A stretch of 64,000 nucleotides of DNA from contig JAKFYE010000039.1 of NCBI GenBank assembly GCA_021731045.1, positions 37,765 through 101,764 on the forward strand. The letters are read 5' to 3'. Both the position numbers and the translations under genes were made by a program. Every line of letters begins with the position of its first letter. The first letter of the stretch is position 1. Origin of the DNA: Bdellovibrionales bacterium. GTDB lineage: Bacteria; Bdellovibrionota; Bdellovibrionia; Bdellovibrionales; JAKFYE01. Below the pieces are notes generated by a model, which made no database searches, was not told the origin of the DNA, and saw nothing but the letters and a program-made list of their open reading frames with translations. Below are positions 1 through 9,460 of the stretch, piece by piece.

Positions 1-505
1 TACCTAGAATAACTCTTGACGAAGTCTCCAGGTTAGCAATGCTGTTTAGTATCTCTAGGCGGGATTTACCTTTGTCCTCGGCTTTACGAAAATGAACTGC
101 TATGGAGCAGCCTTTGTTTTCAATTTCAATGCCTAAAAGATTTTTTTCTATTAGTAAGCTGTTCTCAAGAAAGCGGCTCCATTGATTACACGTCTCCAGT
201 GCCTCCCCTAGCCCAGGAGACTCTTCGTCAAAACCATGGCTTCCAATTACATACTTCGGCTTAAACAACAGCCTTGATTCAAGATCTTTCTCGTTACGTC
301 CTGAAATAATCGCAAGTGGAACCAGGTCATTAAGTTGCTTTAAATAACCGTATGTCATTTTTGAAATCTGAGCCTCCTCATGTGACTGAACAATAGGCGC
401 AAGAGTTCCATCAAAATCAAATGCGTAAAGCGCCCTTCGTTTTGCTAAACTTTCCAAAACAACTAAATTGTCCTCCGTAAAAAGTGGCTTCATCAATTTT
501 AGCAT
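1..505 (-). CDS. otsB: Trehalose-6-phosphate phosphatase-like HAD protein (5' part, runs off the window)
   Basis: The reading frame is open from an ATG at 505 to the window edge, giving about 168 N-terminal residues. The first HAD motif FDFDGTLAPIV is near residue 30, and a later IISGR stretch fits the second HAD motif region. The order of these motifs and the following GSHG segment match trehalose-phosphatase (HAD subclass IIB), which removes phosphate from trehalose 6-phosphate in the cytoplasm. AGGAG lies only two bases before the ATG at 505, so the in-frame ATG at 493 is an alternative start. The C-terminal half is outside the window, so a different HAD-IIB sugar phosphatase cannot be excluded. 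Confidence 0.8.
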   Translation of the reverse strand, partial: MLKLMKPLFTEDNLVVLESLAKRRALYAFDFDGTLAPIVQSHEEAQISKMTYGYLKQLNDLVPLAIISGRNEKDLESRLLFKPKYVIGSHGFDEESPGLGEALETCNQWSRFLENSLLIEKNLLGIEIENKGCSIAVHFRKAEDKGKSRLEILNSIANLETSSRVILG

Positions 506-591
506 TACTCCTATTCATTAATCTGACAAATGTTAATTAGGCTAATTGCCTAAATCATATTAATTACAAAAACCAACTCCGATCACTATTC

Positions 592-3315
592 CTACTGTGC
601 TTCTCGTGAGAAGTATTTTAGCCAATTTTCTTTCGACCTGTAGAAGCACATAGGTTTTTCGGAGCTATTCAAAAGCAGCTGCGAATATAATCCCGAAAGT
701 GAAGCTGCCGTGCCACCTGTCAAATTTGCGTCTATCGTTTCTGTTGTCCATGCTGTGGCCGTAGAAGATTTACTGGCAATTGCCATTCCTTGATTTGCAC
801 CGGAATAGTAAGACACCCATTTTGTCCCGTCAGATGCCAACTCAATTTGAGGTGATTGGGCGACGGTAATAGTTGAGCCAGTTCCACCAATACTTTCGCC
901 TGTGAAAGCATTAGAAGATATACCTGAGGCTATCGAAGAGGATGTCACAACTCGAACCTGGTTTAACGTTGAATCATAATGTGCAATTGAAGGAACATCG
1001 GTGGAACTTAACTCCATATCAATACCTTCACCACGAATGGATCCGCTCGAATCTATCGGACGACATGTCCAAGTAAATGTTGAACTCGTAACCGCTTCGT
1101 CAGCCATTGCAATATATAAACCTCCACCCCGTTGGTAAGTAATCACCGGCTTCCCCGCGCTGGTGAAGCGCAATTTCGCGTATTTTCCTGCATCTGCAGC
1201 CGCAGAGCAACCCGATCCAGTAACTCCCGTAGTGCCATCCACATAAAATCGTTTCCAGCCCTTTGTGGGCGTGTATCTTGCAAATTTAAGAGCAGTTGTT
1301 TGAACTGTAGGCCCCACCTCATAATACGCAATCCCAATGGATGTTCCGCTTGTTCTGGCACTTGGATAGAGCCCTGTGGTGAGAGATGTGTCATCAATTA
1401 CATGAATACTAAAACTTGCACCATTGTTAGATGATCGTGCAAGACGAAGATTGGCCTCAGTTACCAAAGAATTGTAATACGCAATCATCGGCTGATTATT
1501 TGCGTCGTATGCTAATGAAGGATAAATACCGACCAAAAGACCGGCAGCAGATTCGTTATAGTTAACGACGTTTACTAGCGAAAATGTCGGGTTCGTAGAT
1601 GTTCCGCCACGAGTTCCGTAATAAAGTTTTGAATCGGCAACAGTAGGATCTGTATATAAATACGCATACCCAATTGTGCCGTTAGCAGCTTTCGCCGCTG
1701 AAACCATAGGAATTGCCGTTGTTGGAAACACGTTACTTGTTTGATCAACGATATCCATAATGAATTGTCCCGTAGCAATCGTTCCATTAATATCCATTGT
1801 TGATCCACTTGCGACCACAACATCATTACCAATTAAAGTAGCTGCCGCTCCCGGCAGCTTTGCATACGACATGTAAACCACATCATTTAAAGTATCATAT
1901 GCCATTCCGATACCTTCACCTGCGGCCCAAGCTACGCCAGTCTCTACCAGCGTAGGACCAACAAAGGCTCCCGCTGCGGCTCGCTTGTTCATTAAAAAAT
2001 GAGTTGTGCTCCTAGAATATCCAATAAGATGGTCAGTGCCCGCTGATGCTAACTCAAAACCATTTAATCCGTCATTTGCAGTACCTGTGCTAGTTAGTGC
2101 GCCCCAAGAAGTCGCGCCAGCTGGTTGTGCAGTAGCACAATCATTTGGGAGTGTTGCTGTGTAAGTAAACGTATTCGTAGTCGAAAAGATTCCAACTATT
2201 GGTTTGTTGTCTGAACCCACTACGACGCCCGATCTTACACCTGAGTTAGCCCCTAAAGCTGTCGAAAAACATGCTCCCCCACAACCCGTCATCACATTTG
2301 TCGCGACAACGCTTGAAATCCCACTACTACTCACATTGGCAGTTACCAAAATGGGTTGGTTATTAATCCCGGCTGCCCCCGTGGTTACGGCGGTCGTTGC
2401 GACAAGATATTGATTTCCGCCTGATGTACACAAATATAATCCAGATTGCAAAACACCTTGGTTGATAGCGGTAATAGTGCCGCCAGCAACGATGGTGGCT
2501 AAATCTGTTTCGGTCCAAGTTCCTGTTGATGACCTAAAAAGATGTTTCTGCCGACTGCTGGCAATAGTTGCAGAATACCATGCATAGGCAATATGAATGT
2601 TATCGTTTGAATCCACGCGAATCTTTATTCCTTTTATCGGATCTACAGCAAGTGTGTTTGCAACCCCTGTGCCCCCAGCCGAAGAAGAATAACTGGCCGC
2701 AACTGAAACAGTCCAATTGCCCGAGGAATCTCTTTCAGCAACTCTAATTTGTTTATGACCTCCTGTTGTATTTAAGCTCGCACCATAAACATACGCGACA
2801 ACAGGTAGGCCTGTTGACTTGAATGTAATTGCGATAATGTCCGCTATTGACCCCGTCGCTGAATTCGGCGCCCCTACGCAATAGCTGAACGCTGTGCCAC
2901 ATGCGATTGCGCCGGTAGTACTATAGTTGTAATCAATGACTTCAATATTCCAAGCGCCGTAAGTGTCGACATAGGCGTATTTTAGCGCTCCCAATGTAGT
3001 CGAACCCCCGCCTGCCGTGGAGTTTTTATCGTAGTATGCGATAGCTGGGTGATAGGTGGACGGATTTATTGCTACAGCGTTAGTTCCACCAGTCATATTA
3101 TTAAAAGTCAAACTTGGACCAGTAGTAACAATTTTGAGTACATCTGTGGTAGAGGAACCCGCGGCACCACCAGTGCCTCCGCTTGTTCCGCCGGTTCCCC
3201 CACCACTCCCCAAGGTCACGCCACCTGAAACACTACCCTCCTCGCAGGCCGCGAGAACAAAGACAAAACACAATATTTTTAAAGAATTAAATACTGCTTT
3301 CAAAGTTTTCATCAT
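592..3315 (-). CDS. Large secreted lipoprotein with repeated beta-propeller-like motifs
   Basis: The 907-residue product starts with a lipoprotein signal peptide whose lipobox is LAAC (Cys near residue 24). A Gly/Ser/Thr-rich linker follows to about residue 55. The rest is a repetitive, Ser/Thr/Gly-rich body in which short segments such as IAYYD, IAYYE, IAYYN and IAHYD recur. This resembles the blades of BNR/Asp-box beta-propellers, but no catalytic motif was recognised. An AGGAG sits just upstream, so either of two adjacent ATGs (3315 or 3312) could be used. Six bases separate it from the outer-membrane protein gene read before it, so the two are probably co-transcribed. Surface exposure is inferred. 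Confidence 0.75.
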   Translation of the reverse strand: MMKTLKAVFNSLKILCFVFVLAACEEGSVSGGVTLGSGGGTGGTSGGTGGAAGSSTTDVLKIVTTGPSLTFNNMTGGTNAVAINPSTYHPAIAYYDKNSTAGGGSTTLGALKYAYVDTYGAWNIEVIDYNYSTTGAIACGTAFSYCVGAPNSATGSIADIIAITFKSTGLPVVAYVYGASLNTTGGHKQIRVAERDSSGNWTVSVAASYSSSAGGTGVANTLAVDPIKGIKIRVDSNDNIHIAYAWYSATIASSRQKHLFRSSTGTWTETDLATIVAGGTITAINQGVLQSGLYLCTSGGNQYLVATTAVTTGAAGINNQPILVTANVSSSGISSVVATNVMTGCGGACFSTALGANSGVRSGVVVGSDNKPIVGIFSTTNTFTYTATLPNDCATAQPAGATSWGALTSTGTANDGLNGFELASAGTDHLIGYSRSTTHFLMNKRAAAGAFVGPTLVETGVAWAAGEGIGMAYDTLNDVVYMSYAKLPGAAATLIGNDVVVASGSTMDINGTIATGQFIMDIVDQTSNVFPTTAIPMVSAAKAANGTIGYAYLYTDPTVADSKLYYGTRGGTSTNPTFSLVNVVNYNESAAGLLVGIYPSLAYDANNQPMIAYYNSLVTEANLRLARSSNNGASFSIHVIDDTSLTTGLYPSARTSGTSIGIAYYEVGPTVQTTALKFARYTPTKGWKRFYVDGTTGVTGSGCSAAADAGKYAKLRFTSAGKPVITYQRGGGLYIAMADEAVTSSTFTWTCRPIDSSGSIRGEGIDMELSSTDVPSIAHYDSTLNQVRVVTSSSIASGISSNAFTGESIGGTGSTITVAQSPQIELASDGTKWVSYYSGANQGMAIASKSSTATAWTTETIDANLTGGTAASLSGLYSQLLLNSSEKPMCFYRSKENWLKYFSREAQ

Positions 3316-3321
3316 TATCTC

Positions 3322-4158
3322 CTAAAGTTTGAGTCTTAATTCGAAAGGCACCATGTAGTTAACAAATTGCTCGCTCGCATCAGAGATACCACGGCTTTCC
3401 GCACCTGTTCCCGATCCCGAAAATGAAACTGAATCGTAATTAATTTGAATGCCTACAGCTAAATCAACATTTTCGGTATAAACATAAGCAACTTTTAAAT
3501 TTAGAATACTTGATATGCCAAATTTGTATCTACCCGTTACGGTATTGGATTCTTGAAAATAATTTGAAAAACCAATTGTGATACCACTTTCATAGAAAGT
3601 TTTTGAAGAGAGGGTGTTTGTATATCCTAAAGATACCGTGGGGCCCGCAATGTAACTCGCTGCAATCACAGCAGGCGAAACCCTATCTGATGATCTTTCA
3701 GCATAGTAGTAACCTAACCCAAAAGTTGGAATTCCATTATCAGTGCCGTTAACTAATCCAATGTTAAATCCAACATCAGTTCGCGCATTCTTTTGATTAA
3801 AACTTGAAGGAGTAGCGCCTGCAACGTCCTCATATCTTACGGAGCTAATTGAGTGCCGAAAATATACATTCGTATTCGAATCACTAAGACCATAGTTTAT
3901 CTCTCCGCCATAATTTGACCCAAAAGTGCTTGGCATTTTTGAGTTCATTCCAACACCTTCAATAGTGTTGGACATTACGCTTGCGCCACCATTAACAAAA
4001 ATATTTAAACCTTTGTATAAACGATGATCTGCGGGCTGAGTGGCTACCGTAGAAGTCTCAGGCAGCTTTACTTGAGCATTTTCAATATTGTTCTGCGCCT
4101 GAACCACGTTAACCAAACACAAGACTAAGATATGTAGAACTAAGAATCCGGCTTTCAA
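3322..4158 (-). CDS. Outer-membrane beta-barrel protein
   Basis: A 278-residue protein with an N-terminal signal peptide (hydrophobic stretch ending near VVQA, residue 21). Alternating aromatic and polar strands follow, ending in FELRLKL, a C-terminal pattern typical of outer-membrane barrels. No specific family was recognised. The start is TTG at 4158, supported by a GAGGAG six bases upstream. No ATG near it is equally placed. It lies directly upstream of the large lipoprotein gene at 592-3315 on the same strand, suggesting a two-gene secreted-protein operon. Confidence 0.7.
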   Translation of the reverse strand: MKAGFLVLHILVLCLVNVVQAQNNIENAQVKLPETSTVATQPADHRLYKGLNIFVNGGASVMSNTIEGVGMNSKMPSTFGSNYGGEINYGLSDSNTNVYFRHSISSVRYEDVAGATPSSFNQKNARTDVGFNIGLVNGTDNGIPTFGLGYYYAERSSDRVSPAVIAASYIAGPTVSLGYTNTLSSKTFYESGITIGFSNYFQESNTVTGRYKFGISSILNLKVAYVYTENVDLAVGIQINYDSVSFSGSGTGAESRGISDASEQFVNYMVPFELRLKL

Positions 4159-4467
4159 ATTGTGCTCCTCTCCATCGCTGAAAGTCTTTAGTGGTTTCAG
4201 ATTATGTATACAATCGGTCGATGACTATCAGGCGTTGGACCAGAAAACGTGATTTTATATAAAAATAATTAGGAATGTTTTTAGCATCTCACACCTGTGG
4301 CAGGGATCATTTTAGTAACTCAAACTAATCACTAGGTTCTTTTCGGTAAACTAGACGCCTCGATAAAATGTCAAAAAAGTGATTTCTTTGAGAGTGATTT
4401 TTGGAGTTTTTCGTTATTTTAATTAGATTTTAGTAATTTAAAAAAGTAAATATATGAAGTAACATTA
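4159..4467. other. 309-bp intergenic stretch
   Basis: AT-rich sequence between two minus-strand genes. It should contain the promoter for the outer-membrane protein operon below it and the 3' end of the lipoprotein gene above it. No strong terminator, operator or RNA gene was recognised. Confidence 0.5.
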
Positions 4468-5574
4468 CTAGTTACCAACTACAGTTACATTACTAATCGC
4501 TTTTACAAAACTACTTTGGAAGATAAGAGGCGTCGTAGCAGCCTTACTTAAAGTTGATCCGTCATAGTTAAGCTTAATAACTGATCTGAAGTTTGTACCA
4601 ACTAACACAAAACGTTCTGAAGTTGTTCTGTAATACGCTAAGGATGACGATAGCGATCCAGGTGTTGCGCTAACTGTTGCGATATCTCCTGATGTATCAT
4701 TGAAAAGCAAAGTTGCATTATTAATTGCGGTTGGCGTGACATCAAAACTCCAAATCTGGGCGTTTGTGGTAGATGCAGTAAACGGATAATAGAGAACCAG
4801 TAGTTTGTTTTCTTCAGTAATGTAAATCATATCAACTGGCCACATCGTAGTTGCGGGGCCGGCAAGAGCAACGCCAGAGATACAACCACCTGTCGCGCCA
4901 TTGTACAAATTGACTTTGTTATTTGGAGATGTCGCTCCGTTCGACGCGATTACATATTCAGATCCCGAAAGCATGAGTTGCACGGCTGCGGTGCCCGCGG
5001 TAATTGTACAGCCTCCACCAGTTAAATATCTTGCGGCTGCTCCAACACGTTGTTTGGCCGAGTTAAATCTTTCTACTCCCGCAGTACGCGTAATTAAATA
5101 TCCTCCATCGGTGGTAGCTGTTAGGCGTCTTGTGCCTGCGGCCATTGCTGTTGAATTTTGAAAATATTGAGAAAAATTTGATCCATCGGGATCCGCAATA
5201 TCAACTTCGCCAACAGTGCCATTGAAGGCCAAAAGCAGCATCTTCATCCCACTCGTCAGACTTTGAAACACTACTGTCTGAGGCATAAACCCAGGGTTTC
5301 CTGCGTAATCACGTACTATATTAATAAGCTTACCCTGCTGGTTCCAGCGAGATACAATTCCAACACCTGAAGCAACTGGAAAACCACTTGAAACATAGAT
5401 ACTGTAATTATCGGAAATTGATGAGACACTCTCATTTTCAACAGTACAATTGTCGGTGTTGTATAGCACTTTCTCAGTGTCGCCTGCATCACACTTCTTA
5501 CCACAACTAGTGAGACTCAAGAGTGCTAGTATACCAATCAATACAAAAATCAGAGCTCTTATAGAAATGTGCAT
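4468..5574 (-). CDS. Secreted lipoprotein of unknown function
   Basis: The start chosen is the ATG at 5574. It has AGAGG a few bases upstream and opens directly into a signal peptide with lipobox LTSC, after which the mature protein begins Cys-Gly-Lys-Lys. A longer in-frame extension to 5640 would put 22 polar residues ahead of the signal peptide and is unlikely. The body (about 345 residues) is rich in Ser, Thr, Gly and Asn with many beta-type segments, compatible with a propeller-like fold, but no family was recognised. It stands alone, with over 300 bp on both sides. Confidence 0.7.
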   Translation of the reverse strand: MHISIRALIFVLIGILALLSLTSCGKKCDAGDTEKVLYNTDNCTVENESVSSISDNYSIYVSSGFPVASGVGIVSRWNQQGKLINIVRDYAGNPGFMPQTVVFQSLTSGMKMLLLAFNGTVGEVDIADPDGSNFSQYFQNSTAMAAGTRRLTATTDGGYLITRTAGVERFNSAKQRVGAAARYLTGGGCTITAGTAAVQLMLSGSEYVIASNGATSPNNKVNLYNGATGGCISGVALAGPATTMWPVDMIYITEENKLLVLYYPFTASTTNAQIWSFDVTPTAINNATLLFNDTSGDIATVSATPGSLSSSLAYYRTTSERFVLVGTNFRSVIKLNYDGSTLSKAATTPLIFQSSFVKAISNVTVVGN

Positions 5575-5895
5575 TGTAACCTCTTTGTCGGAAATCATTT
5601 TTTCAAGAAGACTCGCATCACTACATCGACAGAAGATCAACTTTAGATCAGCTCAAATTTAAATATCGCAAATTCTTTATTTTAAATTACTGACTTGATC
5701 ATATCTTTTTTCTTTTTTAAATCCAACGGCTTGGCCTTTTCTTTTAAACAGGACCTTGTTAGTTGAAAACAAGCACGCTTTTATAGAATTAACTTTGATG
5801 ATCGAACTACATCGCATAGTTTATTTCTTACTACGAATTACTTTTTGGATTAAACAACTGTGCGTTCAGCACTGCCAAACAACAGGAGAACTTTT
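5575..5895. other. 321-bp divergent intergenic region
   Basis: Lies between two divergently read lipoprotein genes and must hold both promoters. It is AT-rich. No operator, RNA gene or repeat was recognised. The only clear site is the AGGAG before the ATG at 5896. Confidence 0.5.
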
Positions 5896-6300
5896 ATGAA
5901 ATATCTAAAACCACTTCTACTTATCTCACTCTTTACAGTTGCATGCGCTACTACCAAAAAACCATTAGATACGAATACCCTCATTGAAGCACCAGTTCAA
6001 TCTCCACCAAAAACTGAGAAAAACGTCGCTACTCCTAAGAAAGCTGAGGGTAACAACAATAATAAAACCGTTGTTTGCAAGGTAGAGAGCGATACGAGAA
6101 CCATTACTCATGTTCTTGGCTCAAACGGAACAAAATTAGAGGATAATCGAAAATGTCAAATTACATACAAAACGTTCAATAGCGATGACGTAGTAGCGTA
6201 CGCTCACCATCAAGAAGAGTTTTGCGCAGACGTATTTGATAAAGTAATTAAGAACCTTCAGAACGGTGGATTTGTTTGCCTCGGAGAGACAAACAAATAA
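5896..6300 (+). CDS. Small lipoprotein of unknown function
   Basis: A 134-residue product from the ATG at 5896, preceded by CAGGAGAA at good spacing. The N-terminus is a lipoprotein signal peptide with lipobox TVAC near residue 18. A Lys/Pro/Thr/Asn-rich linker reaches about residue 55, and a compact domain with three cysteines follows. The domain is not recognised. It converges on the disrupted dapB with only six bases between the stop codons. A short TAAAAGCTTTTA palindrome at the junction could be a weak bidirectional terminator. Confidence 0.7.
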   Translation: MKYLKPLLLISLFTVACATTKKPLDTNTLIEAPVQSPPKTEKNVATPKKAEGNNNNKTVVCKVESDTRTITHVLGSNGTKLEDNRKCQITYKTFNSDDVVAYAHHQEEFCADVFDKVIKNLQNGGFVCLGETNK

Positions 6301-6306
6301 AAGCTT

Positions 6307-7077
6307 TTAAAAATCTAGTTCTTGTATTTGTTTTTTGAATTTCTCATGAAAAACTTGTTCCATGGAATATAGACCAGGAGGTTTATCATATAACCACTTA
6401 CCCGCAAAGGCTGCACCAGTACCAAAAGCCGCTCGATTGATGCTTTCATGTGTTAGTCGAATCGTTTGGTAAGGGAGTCCAAAAATGACTTCATGCTTAC
6501 CGACGATTCCACCTACGCGAATAGAATTTACATGCTTATTTGGTTCAAGATCTAGCTGGTGTGCCAATCGCAGGGCTGTTCAAGAAACTTCATTTTTATC
6601 TCTAAAATGTTCTTCAACAATTTCAACATCCGCGTGAGGGATTACTTTCTTTAACATCTTTGAGGCAATCATAAGCCAATTAATTCCCAATGTAATGTTA
6701 GGCGAATACAAAATTGCAGTCTTTTCGCTAGCAATTTTTACGGTTCGCAAATCATCTTCAGAATATTTTGAAATAGCCGTTACTATGCGGGTTCCAGCAA
6801 GTGCTAAAGTATAGTAAGCTTTAGTCGCGTCAGTTGAAGAAAAATCAATTATCAAATCAACTGGATTTTTTTGTAAAAACCCGCCGTCCAATTTAGAAAA
6901 AGTTATAAAGGGAGCAAAGTTATCATCAAATCCAAGCGCATGACTGGCGTACATCAAATTTGATTGAACATTTTTTCTACATACCCATTCTAGGGAAAAC
7001 GACGAGTCTGCAACAATCTCTTTCGCAACGACAGAACCAGTGCGACCAAAACCAAATAGGCCAACTCTGATAGACAT
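6307..7077 (-). pseudogene. dapB: 4-hydroxy-tetrahydrodipicolinate reductase, interrupted by an in-frame TGA
   Basis: DapB makes tetrahydrodipicolinate in the lysine and diaminopimelate pathway. The ATG at 7077 has GGAGGA upstream and begins MSIRVGLFGFGRTG, the NAD(P)H-binding Rossmann loop. The catalytic region reads EEHFRDKNEVS, then TGA at 6580-6582, then TALRLA in the same frame. The family motif there ends in S-G-T-A, so the stop replaces the glycine, one base from GGA. The C-terminal part continues through IRVGGIVGKHEVIFG to the end at 6307. A second oddity is that the motif has HF where HH is usual and NEV where DAP is usual. It may be a true nonsense mutation or a sequencing error. 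Confidence 0.85.
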
Positions 7078-7538
7078 AGCTATTCCTCCGGCGGAAAGCG
7101 ACCCTACTTTCCAGTAACTACAGGAGGAACCTGCACCCATTTTTAATTTTTCTTAATCAGAGACTAGAAAGAAGATCACAATTTTGCACATCACGACGAG
7201 TCAATTTGCACTTGAATTATTCTACAATCGTCGTGTGTCGTATTAATTTTTCTAATCGCTTTACTCAGCACCAATAAAAAGATTGAGTGTAAGTATATTA
7301 GACAGCAAATTTAAATTAACACACGGTTGCATTCGATGTTCTTTTCAATTCGTGCCTATGGCCAACACTTAAATATTAAGCTTTTTAAAATCTCAAATTT
7401 AAAATGTAGGCTTTACACATTTCGCTCAAACCCATGCGTTGATGCTGTGGTTTTGTTTCAAAAAACCACACATCTTGCAGTATTTTTAAATTATAAAAAA
7501 TAACGAACATAAATCCTTTTAAGGCCACAACTCGATGT
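7078..7538. other. 461-bp AT-rich intergenic stretch
   Basis: Lies between the dapB start and the 3' end of the HAAS-type membrane protein gene. It should include the dapB promoter. No convincing coding frame, RNA gene or strong terminator was seen. Confidence 0.45.
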
Positions 7539-8975
7539 CTAATAATTTCCAACAAAAAACGATGGTGTTGCAATAGCTATGAGTTCAGCTCCTATGGCTC
7601 GGCGATAAAATGGGATGTGGCGGCCCAATAGATATTTATAAGTGGTCCAACTCGGCACCGAACTGAAGTTTTTTGGGTCTGAAAATATGGTGCTAATGAA
7701 GTTAGTGTCGTCCTTCCAAATTAATTTTGCATAAGGTAGACGGCACTCTGATCCTCTTTGTTGGACGATATGATTAAGTAACTTTAATTTTTCTTCGAAT
7801 GCAGATTCAAAGGGAAGGTTTCCAACCATAAATGTCCTGCCAATGAGAACGCGAACCATTCCTTCGCTAAGAGATGCGCACAGTCCTGCGTGGCTTGAGG
7901 AACCATAGAAGACGCTTTTGAGAACGGTTGAATCTGTGTTCAAATCAAAGAGCCCACTGTATGCAAACGTCGCTCGACGTGCGCGGTCTAAAAACTCACT
8001 TTCATAAGCTTGCCACTGCTCGCTATTTATGAGACCCAAGGTTGCACCTTTCTCGAAGGCTTGGCGCTCACTACGGAGAATCGCAATGGCAATTAGTTCA
8101 CTACCTAACATTTCTTGAGAAAAAATTAATTTTGCAAGTTGGCGGACCTCACGTAAAGCGGGAAAAAGATTTTTTTCAGCTAACCCTTTCATCAAACGCA
8201 ATTTTGCTAGTGTTTGTAGTGCCCCGAGATCAGGAACAGGCATCGTGAATATATTAAAGTTAGATCTTCCCGATTTAATCACATCTGAAAGTGGGCCAAA
8301 AGCGAATAAATCCCAATGATCGTAGTGATTCAATTCGTTCATCCATGATAGATCCAAATCATATTTGGTTACGGCCTTTGCATGATCAACCCAGCTTTTG
8401 CTCCAAGACCCATTTAATTTAGCCCGCAAATCAGGTGGCGGGATAATCTCTGGCCAACGATTCATTAAAATCGAGAGAGGAGAACTCTCGTCGTAACTCC
8501 ACTGAATTTTTGAGTTTAGCAACTCGCCAGCATCATGTTTCTTACCGGGAAGTGCAAAAAAATTATCACTGGAAATTAAATTTTGATCATTTAAAAACAA
8601 ATCAATTTTAGCAGTTATTTGCTTTTGATAGTCTTGTGATTTTTTTTGCGATCTTAAAAATATTAATTCCGAATAAAGTAGACCACTAAAGATCGAAAAG
8701 AAAATCAACGAAAGGACAATAGCAATCGGTTGCATATACCATGGACGATGAACTTTGTTAAACTGCAACCCTATTTCTACGGGATTTCCCAGTTTAAGTA
8801 TCGCGAGTTCAATGGCATCATCAAGCGACAGTCCGTTTGAAGTTTTATCCTCTACGAAGTCCTCGAGATGGCCAAAAAGCTCGCAGCGAATTTGAGTGCG
8901 CTTCTGTTGATTACGAACTTTTTGGCAAACAGCATCTAAAAATTCCTGAATTTTTTTATTTTGTTCTAACTTCAT
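7539..8975 (-). CDS. HAAS/permease-prefix-type membrane protein
   Basis: The first 75 residues of this 478-residue protein are a helical domain (EFLDAVCQKV, then LFGHLEDFVEDK and DAIELAILKLGNP). It resembles the HAAS or permease-prefix domain often encoded beside PadR regulators. One transmembrane helix follows near residues 82-105. The remaining 370 residues look soluble and extracytoplasmic and are not recognised. They are not an FtsX-type permease, which is the usual partner of this prefix. The start overlaps the PadR stop by four bases, so the two are translationally coupled. By analogy the PadR repressor probably controls both. Confidence 0.65.
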   Translation of the reverse strand: MKLEQNKKIQEFLDAVCQKVRNQQKRTQIRCELFGHLEDFVEDKTSNGLSLDDAIELAILKLGNPVEIGLQFNKVHRPWYMQPIAIVLSLIFFSIFSGLLYSELIFLRSQKKSQDYQKQITAKIDLFLNDQNLISSDNFFALPGKKHDAGELLNSKIQWSYDESSPLSILMNRWPEIIPPPDLRAKLNGSWSKSWVDHAKAVTKYDLDLSWMNELNHYDHWDLFAFGPLSDVIKSGRSNFNIFTMPVPDLGALQTLAKLRLMKGLAEKNLFPALREVRQLAKLIFSQEMLGSELIAIAILRSERQAFEKGATLGLINSEQWQAYESEFLDRARRATFAYSGLFDLNTDSTVLKSVFYGSSSHAGLCASLSEGMVRVLIGRTFMVGNLPFESAFEEKLKLLNHIVQQRGSECRLPYAKLIWKDDTNFISTIFSDPKNFSSVPSWTTYKYLLGRHIPFYRRAIGAELIAIATPSFFVGNY

Positions 8976-9325
8976 TTTGAAATACCCAATGAGAATTTCG
9001 CAGAGGATAAAACTTGATCAATTAGAGATCTGAAATCATGCCATTCTTGGGTTCGTTCTTTAAGTAAGGCTTTACCCGCTTTTGTGAGCCGATAATATTT
9101 GCGGCGTCTAGTATCCGCTTTTTCTTCCCAATAGGATTCCACCGCGCCTTCTTTTTCTAAAGAATGAAGAATAGGATACAAAGTTCCCTCTTTAAGTGAG
9201 AGCGCGCCGCCGGATGTACGTTCAATTTCTTTGATGAGTTCGTATCCGTAAGCGCTTTTACGATTTAAAACCGTCAATGCGAGAGTCGCGACACTTCCTT
9301 TAAGTAATTCTTTGTTCACTTTCAT
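8972..9325 (-). CDS. PadR-family transcriptional regulator
   Basis: A 117-residue winged-helix protein. The segment MKVNKELLKGSVATLALTVL and the phrase SAYGYELIKEI, then LKEGTLYPILHSLEKEG and YYRLTKAGKALL, are the classical PadR signature. The start is the ATG at 9325, preceded by GGAGGG at five bases. An upstream in-frame extension of four residues would overlap this site. PadR proteins are dimeric repressors responding to small molecules. Here it is coupled to the HAAS-type membrane protein gene, and a palindromic site lies just upstream. Confidence 0.88.
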   Translation of the reverse strand: MKVNKELLKGSVATLALTVLNRKSAYGYELIKEIERTSGGALSLKEGTLYPILHSLEKEGAVESYWEEKADTRRRKYYRLTKAGKALLKERTQEWHDFRSLIDQVLSSAKFSLGISK

Positions 9326-9339
9326 TGAACCCTCCAAGG

Positions 9340-9369
9340 CCTAGGATACCTATATATCGGACTCCTAGG
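9340..9369 (-). promoter_or_regulatory. Probable PadR operator overlapping its own promoter
   Basis: An inverted repeat CCTAGGA (9340-9346) and TCCTAGG (9363-9369), with further TATA/ACCT symmetry inside, lies 15-45 bases before the PadR start. A TATATA-like -10 falls between the arms on the minus strand. Position and symmetry suggest autoregulation. Binding is inferred. Confidence 0.5.
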
Positions 9370-9460
9370 TATAAGCTTTAGCAGACCTAGACTATTTTTA
9401 TTTTAGAAGACTGGTGAATTTTGCCCCACCGAATATAAGGTTCTACTGCTTGAACTCTTC

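Noticed and set aside
537..553. TTAGGC/GCCTAA hairpin as a terminator of the large lipoprotein gene
   Set aside because: The stem is six bases, AT-rich and not followed by a T-tract.
6580..6582. UGA read as glycine or selenocysteine in dapB
   Set aside because: TGA ends several intact genes here (dnaJ, the class II aldolase and the GT2 gene ending at 12093), and only dapB is interrupted.
7385..7573. Small minus-strand frame overlapping the end of the HAAS-type gene
   Set aside because: No ribosome binding site and no recognised protein character.
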